A model generated the notes under the pieces. It did no database searches. It was given only the letters and a program-made list of their open reading frames with translations, and was not told the DNA's origin. Source: Clostridiales bacterium (GTDB lineage Bacteria; Bacillota; Clostridia; Oscillospirales; Oscillospiraceae). From it: 64,000 bases of DNA. The position numbers and the translations under genes are program-made. Of the stretch, positions 9,516 to 18,380 are shown piece by piece (position 1 is the first letter of the stretch; every line of letters begins with the position of its first letter). The stretch covers positions 72,906-136,905 of the forward strand of contig JAJQEV010000059.1 in NCBI GenBank assembly GCA_021201475.1, written 5' to 3'.

Positions 9516-10741
9516 TAGCCCTTGTTCTGTTGAAGCTGCTGTCCGACCTGGGGTTCTACTATGCCTTTTGGGGCTTTTTCGCCGTGCTGGCCGGTGCAAA
9601 CGCTTCGGTGCTGCTGGCCACCTACGCCGTGCAGAGCCTGACCGGCCTGCTGACCTACCTGCTGCGGGAACAGGGGTGGCTGCGGTTCCTGCCGCTGGCA
9701 CTGCTGGCGGTGGGCTGGCTGCTGCCGGGGGGCGGTATCGCCGCATGGGTCGCCATTGCGCCTCCCGCCCTCTATGTCGCCTGGCTGTCGGCCGGGCGGC
9801 GTTATTTGCCGGAGTGGGGCCGGCAGGTGGACATCTTTTCCGTTTTCTGGAAGGCCCTGCTGATTTTCTGCCTGTTCATGCTGCTGGTCAGCTGCGGAGA
9901 AATCCTCGTTGCCATCACCATCCCCGTCGGGCTGATCGGGCTGACCTGCTGCGTCCTGCTGACCCGCTCTCTGCGGCATGACCTGACGGTGTGCTGTCAG
10001 CCCCGGTATCAGGCTATGAACCTGCTCCTGACAGCGGAGGTGGGCCTCGCCTCTCTGGCTCTCAGCTCCAAAGCCTTTTTGCAGAGCTGCGGCGCTGCTC
10101 TTTTTTGGATCTATGAAACCGTATTTGCTCCCATACTGATGGCCGTAGGCCATCTGCTGATTGCGGTGATACAAATTGTTATGTGGCTGTTTTCCTGGGT
10201 GCAGTTCAATTTCACCGAGGAAGAACAGGAGGTTCAGTCGCTGAACCTGAGCGATTCGGAGGACATGTTTGGAGATTTTGAGGTCAATGAAAGCAACAGC
10301 GAGCTGTTCAGCCGGGTGTGCATCGCCCTTGCGCTGATTCTGGCCGCGATTCTCCTCGTGCTGGTATTTCGTTGGCTCTCCCGCAGCTCCCGCACGGCGG
10401 CGCGGCAAGTGACTTCGCGGTCGGTGCGCTCTGCGGTCGGCAGGCAAACCACACGCCCACCATCTCGGTTCGACCGCTCCCCTGTCCAGCGGGTGCGGCT
10501 ACAGTATCAGAAGTTTCTCGCGCTGTACCGTAACCGGGGGCTGGAGCAGAAAATCAGCGACACCAGTCAGGAGATAGCCACGAAAAGCGTTTACAGCTTT
10601 GACCATGCCAAGGTTCAGGCCCTGCGGCAGCTTTATATCGCCGCACGCTACAATGACCAGGCCACCAAAGAGGACGCAGCCAAGGCGAAGGAGTTGTATC
10701 AGGCGCTTTCTCGCGCCGCAGACCGGGACAGTACAGGCTGA
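9512..10741 (+). CDS. Multi-pass membrane protein of the MoxR/DUF58 operon (DUF4129-like C-terminus)
   Basis: A 409-residue integral membrane protein with about seven or eight hydrophobic helices in residues 1-240. A further helix lies near 267-290, followed by a basic cytosolic tail with a helical module (YQKFLALYRNRG to the end). Position and architecture match the transglutaminase-like/DUF4129 membrane partners of MoxR-DUF58 operons, but I see no transglutaminase Cys-His-Asp triad. The ATG at 9512 overlaps the DUF58 stop (ATGA). The operon ends at the strong terminator about 30 nt downstream. Confidence 0.7.
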   Translation: MIALVLLKLLSDLGFYYAFWGFFAVLAGANASVLLATYAVQSLTGLLTYLLREQGWLRFLPLALLAVGWLLPGGGIAAWVAIAPPALYVAWLSAGRRYLPEWGRQVDIFSVFWKALLIFCLFMLLVSCGEILVAITIPVGLIGLTCCVLLTRSLRHDLTVCCQPRYQAMNLLLTAEVGLASLALSSKAFLQSCGAALFWIYETVFAPILMAVGHLLIAVIQIVMWLFSWVQFNFTEEEQEVQSLNLSDSEDMFGDFEVNESNSELFSRVCIALALILAAILLVLVFRWLSRSSRTAARQVTSRSVRSAVGRQTTRPPSRFDRSPVQRVRLQYQKFLALYRNRGLEQKISDTSQEIATKSVYSFDHAKVQALRQLYIAARYNDQATKEDAAKAKELYQALSRAADRDSTG

Positions 10742-10769
10742 CCTCTGCAAACACCAAAGGGAACAAAGC

Positions 10770-10809
10770 AGCAGCTCACCAGGGTGGTTCCCTGGTGAGC
10801 TGCTGTTTT
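10770..10809 (+). terminator. Rho-independent terminator after the MoxR operon
   Basis: A perfect 15-bp stem (10770-10784 with 10790-10804), a 5-nt loop and a GTTTT tail. It lies 28 nt past the stop of the membrane-protein gene. Confidence 0.88.
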
Positions 10810-10861
10810 GCGCACTTCGCGCAATCACTGCTTCTTACTCGCTTCCGGCGAAGCTGTCCAA

Positions 10862-11569
10862 TCAACGCCCCTTATTGGCTTTGCACAGGGCGTTCCGGGA
10901 CTTCAAGTCTCTGGAAATCTGCTGGCACAGCCTGCCGGCGGCGACTGTATCGCCGCCGCTGAGGACTGAACCGAGACTGGAAACTTCCCCGTAAATTTTG
11001 TCCTCCATCTCCTTTGTGGCGGCGCTGCTGACGGAATCGCTGTAGCGTATTTCCTCCGCCAGCCGCTGCAAGTCGCCCGTCAGCGCGGTATCCTCCGCCT
11101 GGCTGCTGAGGGCCACCACCTGACCGTAAAACCAGCGCATGAAGTCAGTACTGGTTGCCACCTTCTGGTCCTGCTCCTCCACATAGCTCCTGGTAGTTTC
11201 CGCAGAAATCAGTCCAATGGCGGCGCCCCCGGTCAGCAGAATATAGACCACCAGAGGAATCCACAACGGCAGTTGGGGCAGAAGGACGGACAGGGCCACA
11301 AAGACCACGGCGCAACCCAGGACGGCGGATGCATACCCGGAGCCCACCCTCAGGATGGGCCAGCCGTAAAACTTACTCGTAGCCGTCTCGGCATTCTTCA
11401 TGGCGATGCGTTCCGCTGCAAACAGGAACAGCAGGGAAATCACCAGGAATCCGTCTGACAGCCAGAAAACCCCCGTCTTTTGGAACGGAATCACAAAGGC
11501 AACCAGGTTGCAGACAACCAGCACAATGGCCCAAATCAGGACGCTCCTTTGGGATGGTTTCATGTTCAT
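10862..11569 (-). CDS. Four-helix membrane protein of unknown function, last gene of the zinc-ribbon/SPFH cluster
   Basis: About 235 residues with four membrane helices in the first half, then a soluble helical C-terminus rich in charged residues (EEIRYSDSVSS, KEMEDKIYGEV). I recognise no family. The start is the ATG preceded by GAGGAGGAG; an upstream GTG in frame is less likely. It lies 50 nt downstream of the SPFH-protein stop on the same strand, so it is probably co-transcribed and may help anchor or regulate that protein at the membrane. Confidence 0.65.
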   Translation of the reverse strand: MNMKPSQRSVLIWAIVLVVCNLVAFVIPFQKTGVFWLSDGFLVISLLFLFAAERIAMKNAETATSKFYGWPILRVGSGYASAVLGCAVVFVALSVLLPQLPLWIPLVVYILLTGGAAIGLISAETTRSYVEEQDQKVATSTDFMRWFYGQVVALSSQAEDTALTGDLQRLAEEIRYSDSVSSAATKEMEDKIYGEVSSLGSVLSGGDTVAAGRLCQQISRDLKSRNALCKANKGR

Positions 11570-11619
11570 ACTACTCTCCTCCTCTATTTCAGTCAGGCGC
11601 ACAACAGCGCGTCACATCG

Positions 11620-13314
11620 TCACATCCGGCTCAGTACCTCGTCTACCTTGGCGTCATACTTTTCCTGAGAGATATAACCGCTGTCCAGCATCTTTTTCAG
11701 CTTCCCCAGGACAGCCATCGGGTCGTCCTGGGCAGGCTGCGCACTGCCTTCGGCGGCGTTCGGCTTACCCTGTGTGACCGGTGCGGCTGCCCCTGGCACA
11801 GTGGCTCCTGGCGCAGTGCCCTGGAGCGCATCCCTGGTCATGTCAACTACGCTGCCCATGGCGCCCAGGGTAATCCCCAGGCTGGCAATATCCCCAAGGG
11901 CGCTTCCGCCGCCGGAGCCGCCGGTGATGCCGTTCTGCATGGCCTCCAGCCCCACCTGACGAGCCGTCTCCTGCTGATAGCTGTAGCCCTTCATTCGCAT
12001 TTCCTCCGCCTCGGCAGCCGCCTTGAGGCGATATGCCTCCGCTTCGGCCTGAGCACCGATGAGTTGGGCCTGGGCCTTCGTCTCGGATTCCGTCAGGATG
12101 CGGCCCCTGGCGGCCTCCGCCGTCGCCTGGCCAACCTGTTCACGCCTGACGCCCAGATATTGCTGGGCATAGAGCTCCTTCATCTCCATGTACTGCTTAT
12201 GCATGGGATCTGACGGATCATCCTCCGGCGTGACGAAACGCATGATGTGGAACTCCGACACGGTCAGGCCATATTCCACAAGGGACACATTGATGATTTC
12301 CTGCAGGGCGTCGGAAATCTCCTTTATATACTCGTCCAGCTCCAGCACGCTGATGGATTGCTGCCGAATCACCTTGGCCAGGTAGCCCTTGACGCACTTC
12401 ACAACCGGGGCGCGGAAGAATCCGGTCATATCGGTGGGGTCGGAGTGATATCCGCTTCTCTGCTGCGCCGACCCCTGCGGCTCCTGGAGGGATTGCCCCA
12501 TAATCAGGCCGGAGGAGGTACCCACCAGCTTTAACAGGATGCGCTTGGAGTCGATGACCCGAATATTAAACTCTCCGCTGGCACCGATGGCGACATGCAT
12601 CCCAGAGCTGGGGTCAAACAGCCGCGTCTTGGAATCCGTCCCCCACTTGATGCCCATTTGAGTGGTCAGATTGATAAAGTAAACCGACGCATGGAAGGGC
12701 GTCCGTCCTGCACCGACAGGAAGCGGGTAATGCTTATTCATTTCGGGGAGGTTCTGCGTTTCCAGGGTATAGTGTCCGCCGGGAGGAAACACATCCAGCG
12801 CCTGCCCGTCGCGGAAGAACACCGCCTCCTGGCTTTCCTGTACAATCAACTGCGCCCCGGTTTGGAAATTCTCAATGGGGTGCTTCAAGACGAAGGTGTG
12901 ATTGTCCCCTTTATACTCGATGATGCTGACAGCCGCCTCGCTGGCATAGCGCTGCTTCGCCAGTTCCCGTTGAACATCGATTCTGCAATCGCAGATGGGG
13001 CAGCTGTAGGACCTGGTTCCCTCCTCCGCATTCAGCTTGACGCCGCATTGCGGGCACTGGAAGCTGACCATCTTCAGACCTGACGCAGGGGCAATGCTGG
13101 CCTTGCAGACCGGACACCTGGGATTCCTCTTACTCTGGTCATAGACGATGGAATTTCGGCAGGAAGGACATACAATGGAAGTCATACGCTCCGCATGGAT
13201 GTCGATTTTCGTGCCGCAACGGCAGGTGACCCGATTTTGGAACAGCCCCCGCAGTCCATTATAAGCGGTGACGTAATTGCCGCATTGCGGGCATTCGATA
13301 GCAAACTGACCCAT
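11620..13314 (-). CDS. SPFH/band 7 protein with N-terminal zinc ribbons and C-terminal SHOCT-like motif (YdjI-like)
   Basis: A 564-residue protein. Residues 1-110 carry four CxxC pairs forming successive zinc ribbons (ECPQCG, CRCG, CPSCRN, CPVCK, CPQCG, CPICD). An SPFH/band 7 domain follows (about 130-370), then an Ala/Glu-rich coiled segment (EAEAYRLKAAAEAEEMRMKG). The last 30 residues form a SHOCT-like helix pair (LGKLKKMLDSGYISQEKYDAKV). In Bacillus the related YdjI works with PspA-type membrane-stress proteins, so a role in membrane microdomains or envelope stress is a reasonable inference. I chose the third-codon ATG at 13314, which has AGGAGG 8 nt upstream; the earlier ATG lies too close to it. 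Confidence 0.85.
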   Translation of the reverse strand: MGQFAIECPQCGNYVTAYNGLRGLFQNRVTCRCGTKIDIHAERMTSIVCPSCRNSIVYDQSKRNPRCPVCKASIAPASGLKMVSFQCPQCGVKLNAEEGTRSYSCPICDCRIDVQRELAKQRYASEAAVSIIEYKGDNHTFVLKHPIENFQTGAQLIVQESQEAVFFRDGQALDVFPPGGHYTLETQNLPEMNKHYPLPVGAGRTPFHASVYFINLTTQMGIKWGTDSKTRLFDPSSGMHVAIGASGEFNIRVIDSKRILLKLVGTSSGLIMGQSLQEPQGSAQQRSGYHSDPTDMTGFFRAPVVKCVKGYLAKVIRQQSISVLELDEYIKEISDALQEIINVSLVEYGLTVSEFHIMRFVTPEDDPSDPMHKQYMEMKELYAQQYLGVRREQVGQATAEAARGRILTESETKAQAQLIGAQAEAEAYRLKAAAEAEEMRMKGYSYQQETARQVGLEAMQNGITGGSGGGSALGDIASLGITLGAMGSVVDMTRDALQGTAPGATVPGAAAPVTQGKPNAAEGSAQPAQDDPMAVLGKLKKMLDSGYISQEKYDAKVDEVLSRM

Positions 13315-13368
13315 AAACATTCCTCCTACACGAGTATGGTCTCAACACTGGCTGGCAGCTGCCTGCCG

Positions 13369-14769
13369 TCAGAACTCCGAGGCAATGATGCCGTTCCTGA
13401 TTTTGACTTCCAATATTTTCAGCACGCTCTCCTGAATACGTTCCTCGGAAATCGTGCCATCCTCCACCGCTGACAGAATACCCTGCACTGCACCGGTCAG
13501 GCTGGAGGGCTCCAGAATCACGTCAACTCCGGCCTGGACCGCCAGCACCGCCGCTTCTCCGGCGGAGTATCGGTCGGTAATGGCGTTCATCACCATGGAA
13601 TCGGTGATGATTAGCCCCTGGAAGTTCAGCTCGTCCCGCAGGATTTCAATCATGGTGGCAGAAAGGCTGGCAGGGGTATCGTCCCCCGTCACCTCCGGGA
13701 CGGAAATGTGGCCCATCATCACGAAGTCCGCACCGGCGTCAATGCCCGCCTGGAAGGGCAGGAACTCCACGCTGCGCAGCTCCTGGAGGGTTTTCTGCAC
13801 CTCCGTATAGCCGTAATGGCTGTCGGTGGCGGTATCCCCATGACCAGGGAAATGCTTCAAGGTGCAAAGCATCCCGCTGTCTCGGAAGCCCTGAACCGCC
13901 GAAGCCACCATCTCCGCCACCGCCTCCGGGTCAGAACCGAAGGACCGATCCCCGATGACAGTGTTGTTGGGATTCGAGTTGACATCCGCCACCGGCGCAA
14001 AGTCCAGGTTGAACCCAAACTGGGCAATCTCCGTGCCGATGGTGCTGCCCACCTCGTAGGCCTTGCTGACATCGCCGGTGCTGCCGATGTCGGACATACT
14101 GGGGAAGGAAGTGGTGCCCATGGCGCTGTTCTTGCCGATGCGGGCCACGCGCCCCCCTTCCTCGTCCACTGCGATAAACAGGCCGAGTTTGGAATAGGAC
14201 TGCGTGTTGGAAATCATGGTGGTACACTGCTCCGGCGTGATGATGTTGGCGGCAAAGTAGACCAGCCCGCCCACCGGATGGGTTTGGAGGGCCGCCTTGG
14301 TCGTTGCCCCCGCCTGAGTGACCGTGGACACACCCGTCAGCGTCTCAGGCGTGACGATGAACATTTGATAAATCTGCTCTGCCAGCGTCATGGAATCCAG
14401 AATCTCCTGCGCCTGGGCAGCGATGGCCTCTTCACGGGTAATCTCCGGTTCCTCCGACTCGGCGCTGCTTTCCGCCGCTGCGGAGGAATCAGACGGTGAT
14501 TCCCCCTCACGGTCGGCTTCCGGCTCGTCAGACGGCTCTTCCGTAAGCTGGGACGCGTCGGCCTCGGAACTATCCTCAGCGTCCAAACCTTCTGATTCCT
14601 GTAATATGCTGGAGGAAGGCGTGCTGTCTGTACCGTCCTCAGCGGAGAGAGGCGTCGTGTTTGCCGTCAGCCACACCCCCAGCGCGACCCCTATGGCCAA
14701 CATTGCCAGGGACCAGAGGACAAGGCCAAGCTTGCGGAAACGATTCCGCCGCCCATTCTCCCCCATCAT
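13369..14769 (-). CDS. nagZ: Membrane-anchored GH3 beta-N-acetylhexosaminidase (NagZ-like)
   Basis: A 466-residue enzyme with an uncleaved-looking signal anchor (about 13-33). A Ser/Glu/Asp-rich linker (about 40-115) leads to a glycoside hydrolase family 3 domain. Diagnostic motifs are IAVDEEGGRVAR, the FAPVADVNSNP strand, the NagZ His-Asp loop KHFPGHGDTATDSH, and the nucleophile Asp in IITDSMVMNAI. Such enzymes remove N-acetylglucosamine from peptidoglycan fragments. The acidic spacer would hold the catalytic domain outside the membrane, near the wall. Its start overlaps the stop of the lectin-like gene upstream by 4 nt, so the two are coupled. Confidence 0.88.
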   Translation of the reverse strand: MMGENGRRNRFRKLGLVLWSLAMLAIGVALGVWLTANTTPLSAEDGTDSTPSSSILQESEGLDAEDSSEADASQLTEEPSDEPEADREGESPSDSSAAAESSAESEEPEITREEAIAAQAQEILDSMTLAEQIYQMFIVTPETLTGVSTVTQAGATTKAALQTHPVGGLVYFAANIITPEQCTTMISNTQSYSKLGLFIAVDEEGGRVARIGKNSAMGTTSFPSMSDIGSTGDVSKAYEVGSTIGTEIAQFGFNLDFAPVADVNSNPNNTVIGDRSFGSDPEAVAEMVASAVQGFRDSGMLCTLKHFPGHGDTATDSHYGYTEVQKTLQELRSVEFLPFQAGIDAGADFVMMGHISVPEVTGDDTPASLSATMIEILRDELNFQGLIITDSMVMNAITDRYSAGEAAVLAVQAGVDVILEPSSLTGAVQGILSAVEDGTISEERIQESVLKILEVKIRNGIIASEF

Positions 14770-15782
14770 TCTGCGTACCCGTCATCAAATTCGATGACGT
14801 AGCCGACCTTTCCGCTGACGGAGGGGAAGTCTTCCACCAGGTTATCCCGCTGGTCGTTAAAGGTCCAGCCGATGTCCACCCCGTCATAGGCGGCGTTCCA
14901 CAGGCACAGGCAGAACTCCTGGGTGCCGTCGGTATCGGCCAGGCTGGGCTCCCCGGGATACCAGACATCGAAGCTCCAGGCCTCTCCGGTAATCCAGCAG
15001 CCGTCCTCGCCCCACGTCATCTCATCCGAGGTCAGGGCCGCACCCAGCCAGAGGTATTTCAGCCCGCTTTCGTCCGCCAGAGCGCAGATGACGTCATACT
15101 CCTCCTGGGAGGTGATGGTCGCCAAATGGCCCCCCGCTTCCCTGGCCGCTTCATTGGCCTCGGACCAGGACAGGTCAGACGCTACGATTTCATAGGTGCG
15201 CTCTGAGACGGGAACCTCTATCTGCTCCGCTTCCGCGTCGGACTGCGCTTCTATTTCCGTTGCCGGTTCCGAGGACTGGGCAGCGTCAATTTCCGCTTCA
15301 TCACCTGTTTCGCTTTGCACAGCTTCCTCCGATTGGGTCATGCTGTCAGCGGCAGCCACCTCGTCATCCTCTGATGCTTCGCTCTGGTCGCCTGCCTCGC
15401 CCGCCGAAACAGAGAGAGTTTCCTCTTCATCCGTGGAGCGGCCAGAGGAGAACCAGCCCTGCCATACGCCGACCCCGACCACGATGCCAGCCAGCAGCAG
15501 CACAATCAGCACCGCTCCCAGGATGATGGGGAGTTTAGAGCGCTCCTTCGTCTGCTCCGGAGTCACTGGCGTGGGACTGTGCCTCGGCGGCACCGGCGCC
15601 GCCTTTGGAGTGGGCAAATCCACCAGCAGCTCCGGCGGCAGCGCCGTTCCGTCAAACCCGCAGAATCTGGCATTGGTTCTCAGTACACGGTTACAGGCAG
15701 GGCACCGGGCAATCTTATGGCCGCAGGAAGCGCAAAACAGGGCGTCATCCTTCGTCTCTTTTCCGCAATAAGGGCAAATCAT
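14766..15782 (-). CDS. Zinc-ribbon membrane protein with an extracellular C-type-lectin-like domain
   Basis: A 338-residue modular protein: two N-terminal zinc ribbons (CPYCG/CASCG at 3-21 and CPACN plus CGFDG near 27-45), a Pro/Thr-rich stretch, and one membrane helix (about 83-105). A long acidic Ser/Glu linker (115-195) precedes a C-type-lectin-like domain in the last 140 residues (HLATITSQEEYDVI, YLWLGA, WYPGEPS, CLCLWN). The predicted topology is ribbons inside and lectin-like fold outside. Ligand unknown; calcium-binding residues are not obvious. Co-translation with the NagZ-like enzyme suggests a joint role at the cell wall. Confidence 0.75.
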   Translation of the reverse strand: MICPYCGKETKDDALFCASCGHKIARCPACNRVLRTNARFCGFDGTALPPELLVDLPTPKAAPVPPRHSPTPVTPEQTKERSKLPIILGAVLIVLLLAGIVVGVGVWQGWFSSGRSTDEEETLSVSAGEAGDQSEASEDDEVAAADSMTQSEEAVQSETGDEAEIDAAQSSEPATEIEAQSDAEAEQIEVPVSERTYEIVASDLSWSEANEAAREAGGHLATITSQEEYDVICALADESGLKYLWLGAALTSDEMTWGEDGCWITGEAWSFDVWYPGEPSLADTDGTQEFCLCLWNAAYDGVDIGWTFNDQRDNLVEDFPSVSGKVGYVIEFDDGYAE

Positions 15783-15883
15783 AACTCGTTCCCTTTCCTT
15801 TTGACAGCAATTTGCCCGTCCCCGCCAGCCCTATGCCGCCGGGCGGCACAGGGCAGCAGGGCACAGGCAAACCGTTCCTTTGC

Positions 15884-16993
15884 TTAGACGTTCTTCTTCT
15901 CCCGAATCAGGCTTCGCATGGCGGCGAACTGACCGTCCCCAACCGAGGAATCTATCTCGTTGTTCACGCTGCACTGGAAGTTGCAGCCGCCCAGGTACAG
16001 AATGAATTCGTTGGTGAGCCGGTTTTCATAGCGGCGCTTCTTCGCATTGAACATCTTGTACACGTTTTCGCTGAGGCGGATACCCTCGATGTCCTTATAG
16101 AAGCACTCCGCAGTATACTCGTTGTAAACCAGGCCGGTGGAGATGTCCACGTCGCCGGAGTACATCATCACCTGATTCTCCGTAAAGGCATAGACGGTGA
16201 CCTCCTGGAGCAGTGAGCGAACCCGTCCATTCGATCCCATTTTTTTTGCGGAAACAGGGTCATATTCCGTTCCGTTACTCTTCTTTCCGCCGAACAGTCT
16301 GCGCAGAGAGGCAAAAAATCCTTTTTCATTTTTCTTCTTGGCTGCCTGGTCCTTGGCGACAGCAAAGGAAGCATCCGGCGAGATGCCGAAGCCGACCAGC
16401 ACCAGCGGGTCGATCAGGCTCATCTGCTCCTGTACCATGTTCAGTTTCTCCAGGCCGCGATCATGCATCAAAGCCTTTTGCCTCTCCCAGGCGGCATCCA
16501 CTTCATCCTCATGCGGGAATCCGCCGAAAATGGCCATGATGGCCTGCACGCCCATGGCAATCAGGCCGATCAAAATCAGCACTGCGCCAATGCCTCCTAT
16601 CCAGATGGTGCAGATACCGACAATAATCAAAATGATGGGCCATCCAAATTTCCGGCCAAAAAAGTATTCCCGGATATGGTCAGTGTTTACGCCGGAGGCG
16701 TTGCCGCCGGGGCCGCCGTAGTTCCCGGTTCCGCCAGGAGTATAGCCGCTCGCTCCGCCAGGGATGTAGCCGCTCGCTCCGCCGGGGGTATAGGAGCTCG
16801 ACCCGCCGGGGGTGTAGCCGCCCGACCCTCCAGGGGTATAGGAGCCAGAACCGCCAGGAGTGTAAGACCCCGACCCTCCAGGGGTATACCCTCCGCCGAC
16901 CTGCGCCGGGGTCTCCTCAGGCACCGGATTTCCGCAGACAACGCAGAATTTGGCGTCCTTCTCTAAAGTGGCTCCGCAGTTAGGACAATTCAT
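15884..16993 (-). CDS. Zinc-ribbon membrane protein with YTPGGSGS repeats and PH-like C-terminus
   Basis: A 369-residue protein. A single zinc ribbon (CPNCG at 3-7, CVVCG at 17-21) is followed by seven 8-residue Gly/Pro/Tyr repeats (36-91). Two adjacent hydrophobic helices span about 118-160. A charged linker follows, then a beta-rich last 150 residues (VTVYAFTENQVMMYSG and FILYLGGCNFQ) that look like a bacterial PH-type domain. No known function. Its neighbours share the N-terminal ribbon plus membrane helix design, so it is probably part of the same membrane-associated assembly. Confidence 0.65.
   Translation of the reverse strand: MNCPNCGATLEKDAKFCVVCGNPVPEETPAQVGGGYTPGGSGSYTPGGSGSYTPGGSGGYTPGGSSSYTPGGASGYIPGGASGYTPGGTGNYGGPGGNASGVNTDHIREYFFGRKFGWPIILIIVGICTIWIGGIGAVLILIGLIAMGVQAIMAIFGGFPHEDEVDAAWERQKALMHDRGLEKLNMVQEQMSLIDPLVLVGFGISPDASFAVAKDQAAKKKNEKGFFASLRRLFGGKKSNGTEYDPVSAKKMGSNGRVRSLLQEVTVYAFTENQVMMYSGDVDISTGLVYNEYTAECFYKDIEGIRLSENVYKMFNAKKRRYENRLTNEFILYLGGCNFQCSVNNEIDSSVGDGQFAAMRSLIREKKNV
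16721..16888. repeat. Seven 24-bp in-frame repeats coding for YTPGGSGS-type units
   Basis: The array codes for residues 36-91 of the protein at 15884-16993, with unit variants ending SGS, SGG, SSS, ASG and TGN and one Ile for Thr. Copy number is likely to vary between strains by slippage or recombination. The unit resembles flexible Gly/Pro-rich linkers. Confidence 0.85.
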
Positions 16994-17113
16994 GATGTTT
17001 CCTCCATCTCTCTTTTTATTTCAAAAAGGCTGGGCTGCCGCATTTTACGGCAGGCAGACAACCCTTCTGACGATATTGTGCCGCCCCTCTCCATTGGGCG
17101 GACTTCGGCAGGA

Positions 17114-17713
17114 CTACAGGCAGGCCGGCTTCGCGGTACCAATGGTTGCATACAACTGCTGAACCTCCCGGGTGGTCAGCCCCGCCCGCAAAGCAGCTTG
17201 CAGCGCCTCCTGATAAGTGGGGGATGTGCGCAAATGCTTGTTGAAATAAAAGTCGTACTTCACATAGGAAAGGAAATAATAGTAAATGCCCTTGGGCCGA
17301 ATCATCAGCGCAGCATTAACGTATTCTTCGATTTTGAGGATGGCAGGCCGACCGGCCAGGAAGGGCCGCTGCCCTTTCAGCAGGGCGACCGCCGCGTAAA
17401 AATAGGTTTCCGCGTTATTCATGTCCCCTTCCATGGCGCGTTCAAAGGCCCGCCCCGCCAAGTCGTACAGGTGCAGCCTCAGATAGCACATAGCGGCGGC
17501 AAGATTCATTTCGGCATTGTTCGGCTGCTCCTCCAGAGTGGCACGATATGCGGCCGAATACCTTTGAGCGGTCTCCTGCGGCATATTGAAAAAAGTGTCA
17601 TAATCGTTAATAATAAGCTTTGTGCCACAGTACTCGCAAATGGGGTTCCTTTCATTCGGATCGAGCGGCGCACCGCATTGGGGGCAGATTGCCTTTTTGA
17701 TCTGTAATGGCAT
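17114..17713 (-). CDS. Zinc-ribbon protein with tetratricopeptide-like helices
   Basis: A 199-residue soluble protein. The N-terminus holds one zinc ribbon (CPQCG at 11-15 and CEYCG near 28-32). The rest is helical with TPR-like periodicity (AEMNLAAAMCYLRLHLYDLA, AETYFYAAVALLKGQ). I chose the ATG at 17713 because AGAAGG lies about 7 nt upstream; earlier in-frame starts lack a site. It is the first gene of the minus-strand cluster ending at 10862 and probably acts as a protein-interaction adaptor. No specific family recognised. Confidence 0.65.
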   Translation of the reverse strand: MPLQIKKAICPQCGAPLDPNERNPICEYCGTKLIINDYDTFFNMPQETAQRYSAAYRATLEEQPNNAEMNLAAAMCYLRLHLYDLAGRAFERAMEGDMNNAETYFYAAVALLKGQRPFLAGRPAILKIEEYVNAALMIRPKGIYYYFLSYVKYDFYFNKHLRTSPTYQEALQAALRAGLTTREVQQLYATIGTAKPACL

Positions 17714-17909
17714 GGAAAAGCCTTCTTTCGACATATTACTGCAAAATAATTCAAAATCTGTAAATATTATACAAGACTCAGCAGTTTGTGTCAAGCGCTA
17801 ATATAAAAAGCAAACGAAATAAGGAGCGGGAATCCGCCGGATTCCTGCCCCCTGGTTTCGGTATATGTAATCTCGTCATTTGTGCTTACAGCACCTTATC
17901 AGGCGTCCC

Positions 17910-18380
17910 CTACGGATGCTCCTTGCAGGAGAGGGTCAGCACCTCCATGCGCCAGACTGCCACCCGTTCCAGCGCGGCATCGGGGAAGGCCCAGCCGCTC
18001 CGGCCGGTATAATGGGCCAGCAGCAGGGTCAGCGCCTGCCGCTTTCCCTCCGCATCTTCTACCAGCGCCGCCCGGCCTGTGCCGATAACGCTTTGAAAGC
18101 GGTAGGAATACTGGCAGCCGGTGTCGCCTGCGTTCAAGTGATGGTCGGTATCCAGCTCAAAGCCCACCATCGGGTTTTCCCGCAGCAGGTCGAGCTTTCG
18201 CCCTTCGGTGGCGCTGTGGAAGTAAAAGACCCGCACGCCATCCTCCCAGGCAAAGCCAAAGTTCAGGGGAACGATATACGGCGCGCCGCCGGTGGCGAAG
18301 GCCAGACGGCAACAGTCGCAGGACTGAATGACGGCGTCAATTTTCTGTGGGTCGGTGACAGCCCGGTCGCTTCTTCTCAT
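17910..18380 (-). CDS. Pyridoxamine 5'-phosphate oxidase-fold flavin protein (NimA-like)
   Basis: A 156-residue split-barrel protein with the family pattern LAFATGGAPYIVPLNFGF followed by FYFHSATEGRKLDLLRENP and a Tyr/Arg-rich strand (YSYRFQSVIGTGRA). Such proteins bind FMN, F420 or haem and include nitroimidazole reductases. The conserved His in FHSA and the length fit the NimA-like group. The exact reaction is unknown. Its start overlaps the adenosine deaminase stop by 4 nt (ATGA). Confidence 0.85.
   Translation of the reverse strand: MRRSDRAVTDPQKIDAVIQSCDCCRLAFATGGAPYIVPLNFGFAWEDGVRVFYFHSATEGRKLDLLRENPMVGFELDTDHHLNAGDTGCQYSYRFQSVIGTGRAALVEDAEGKRQALTLLLAHYTGRSGWAFPDAALERVAVWRMEVLTLSCKEHP

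Noticed and set aside
17826-17846. Inverted repeat GGAATCC/GGATTCC after the NimA-like gene
   Set aside because: Only 7 bp and no U tract on either strand, so not supported as a terminator.
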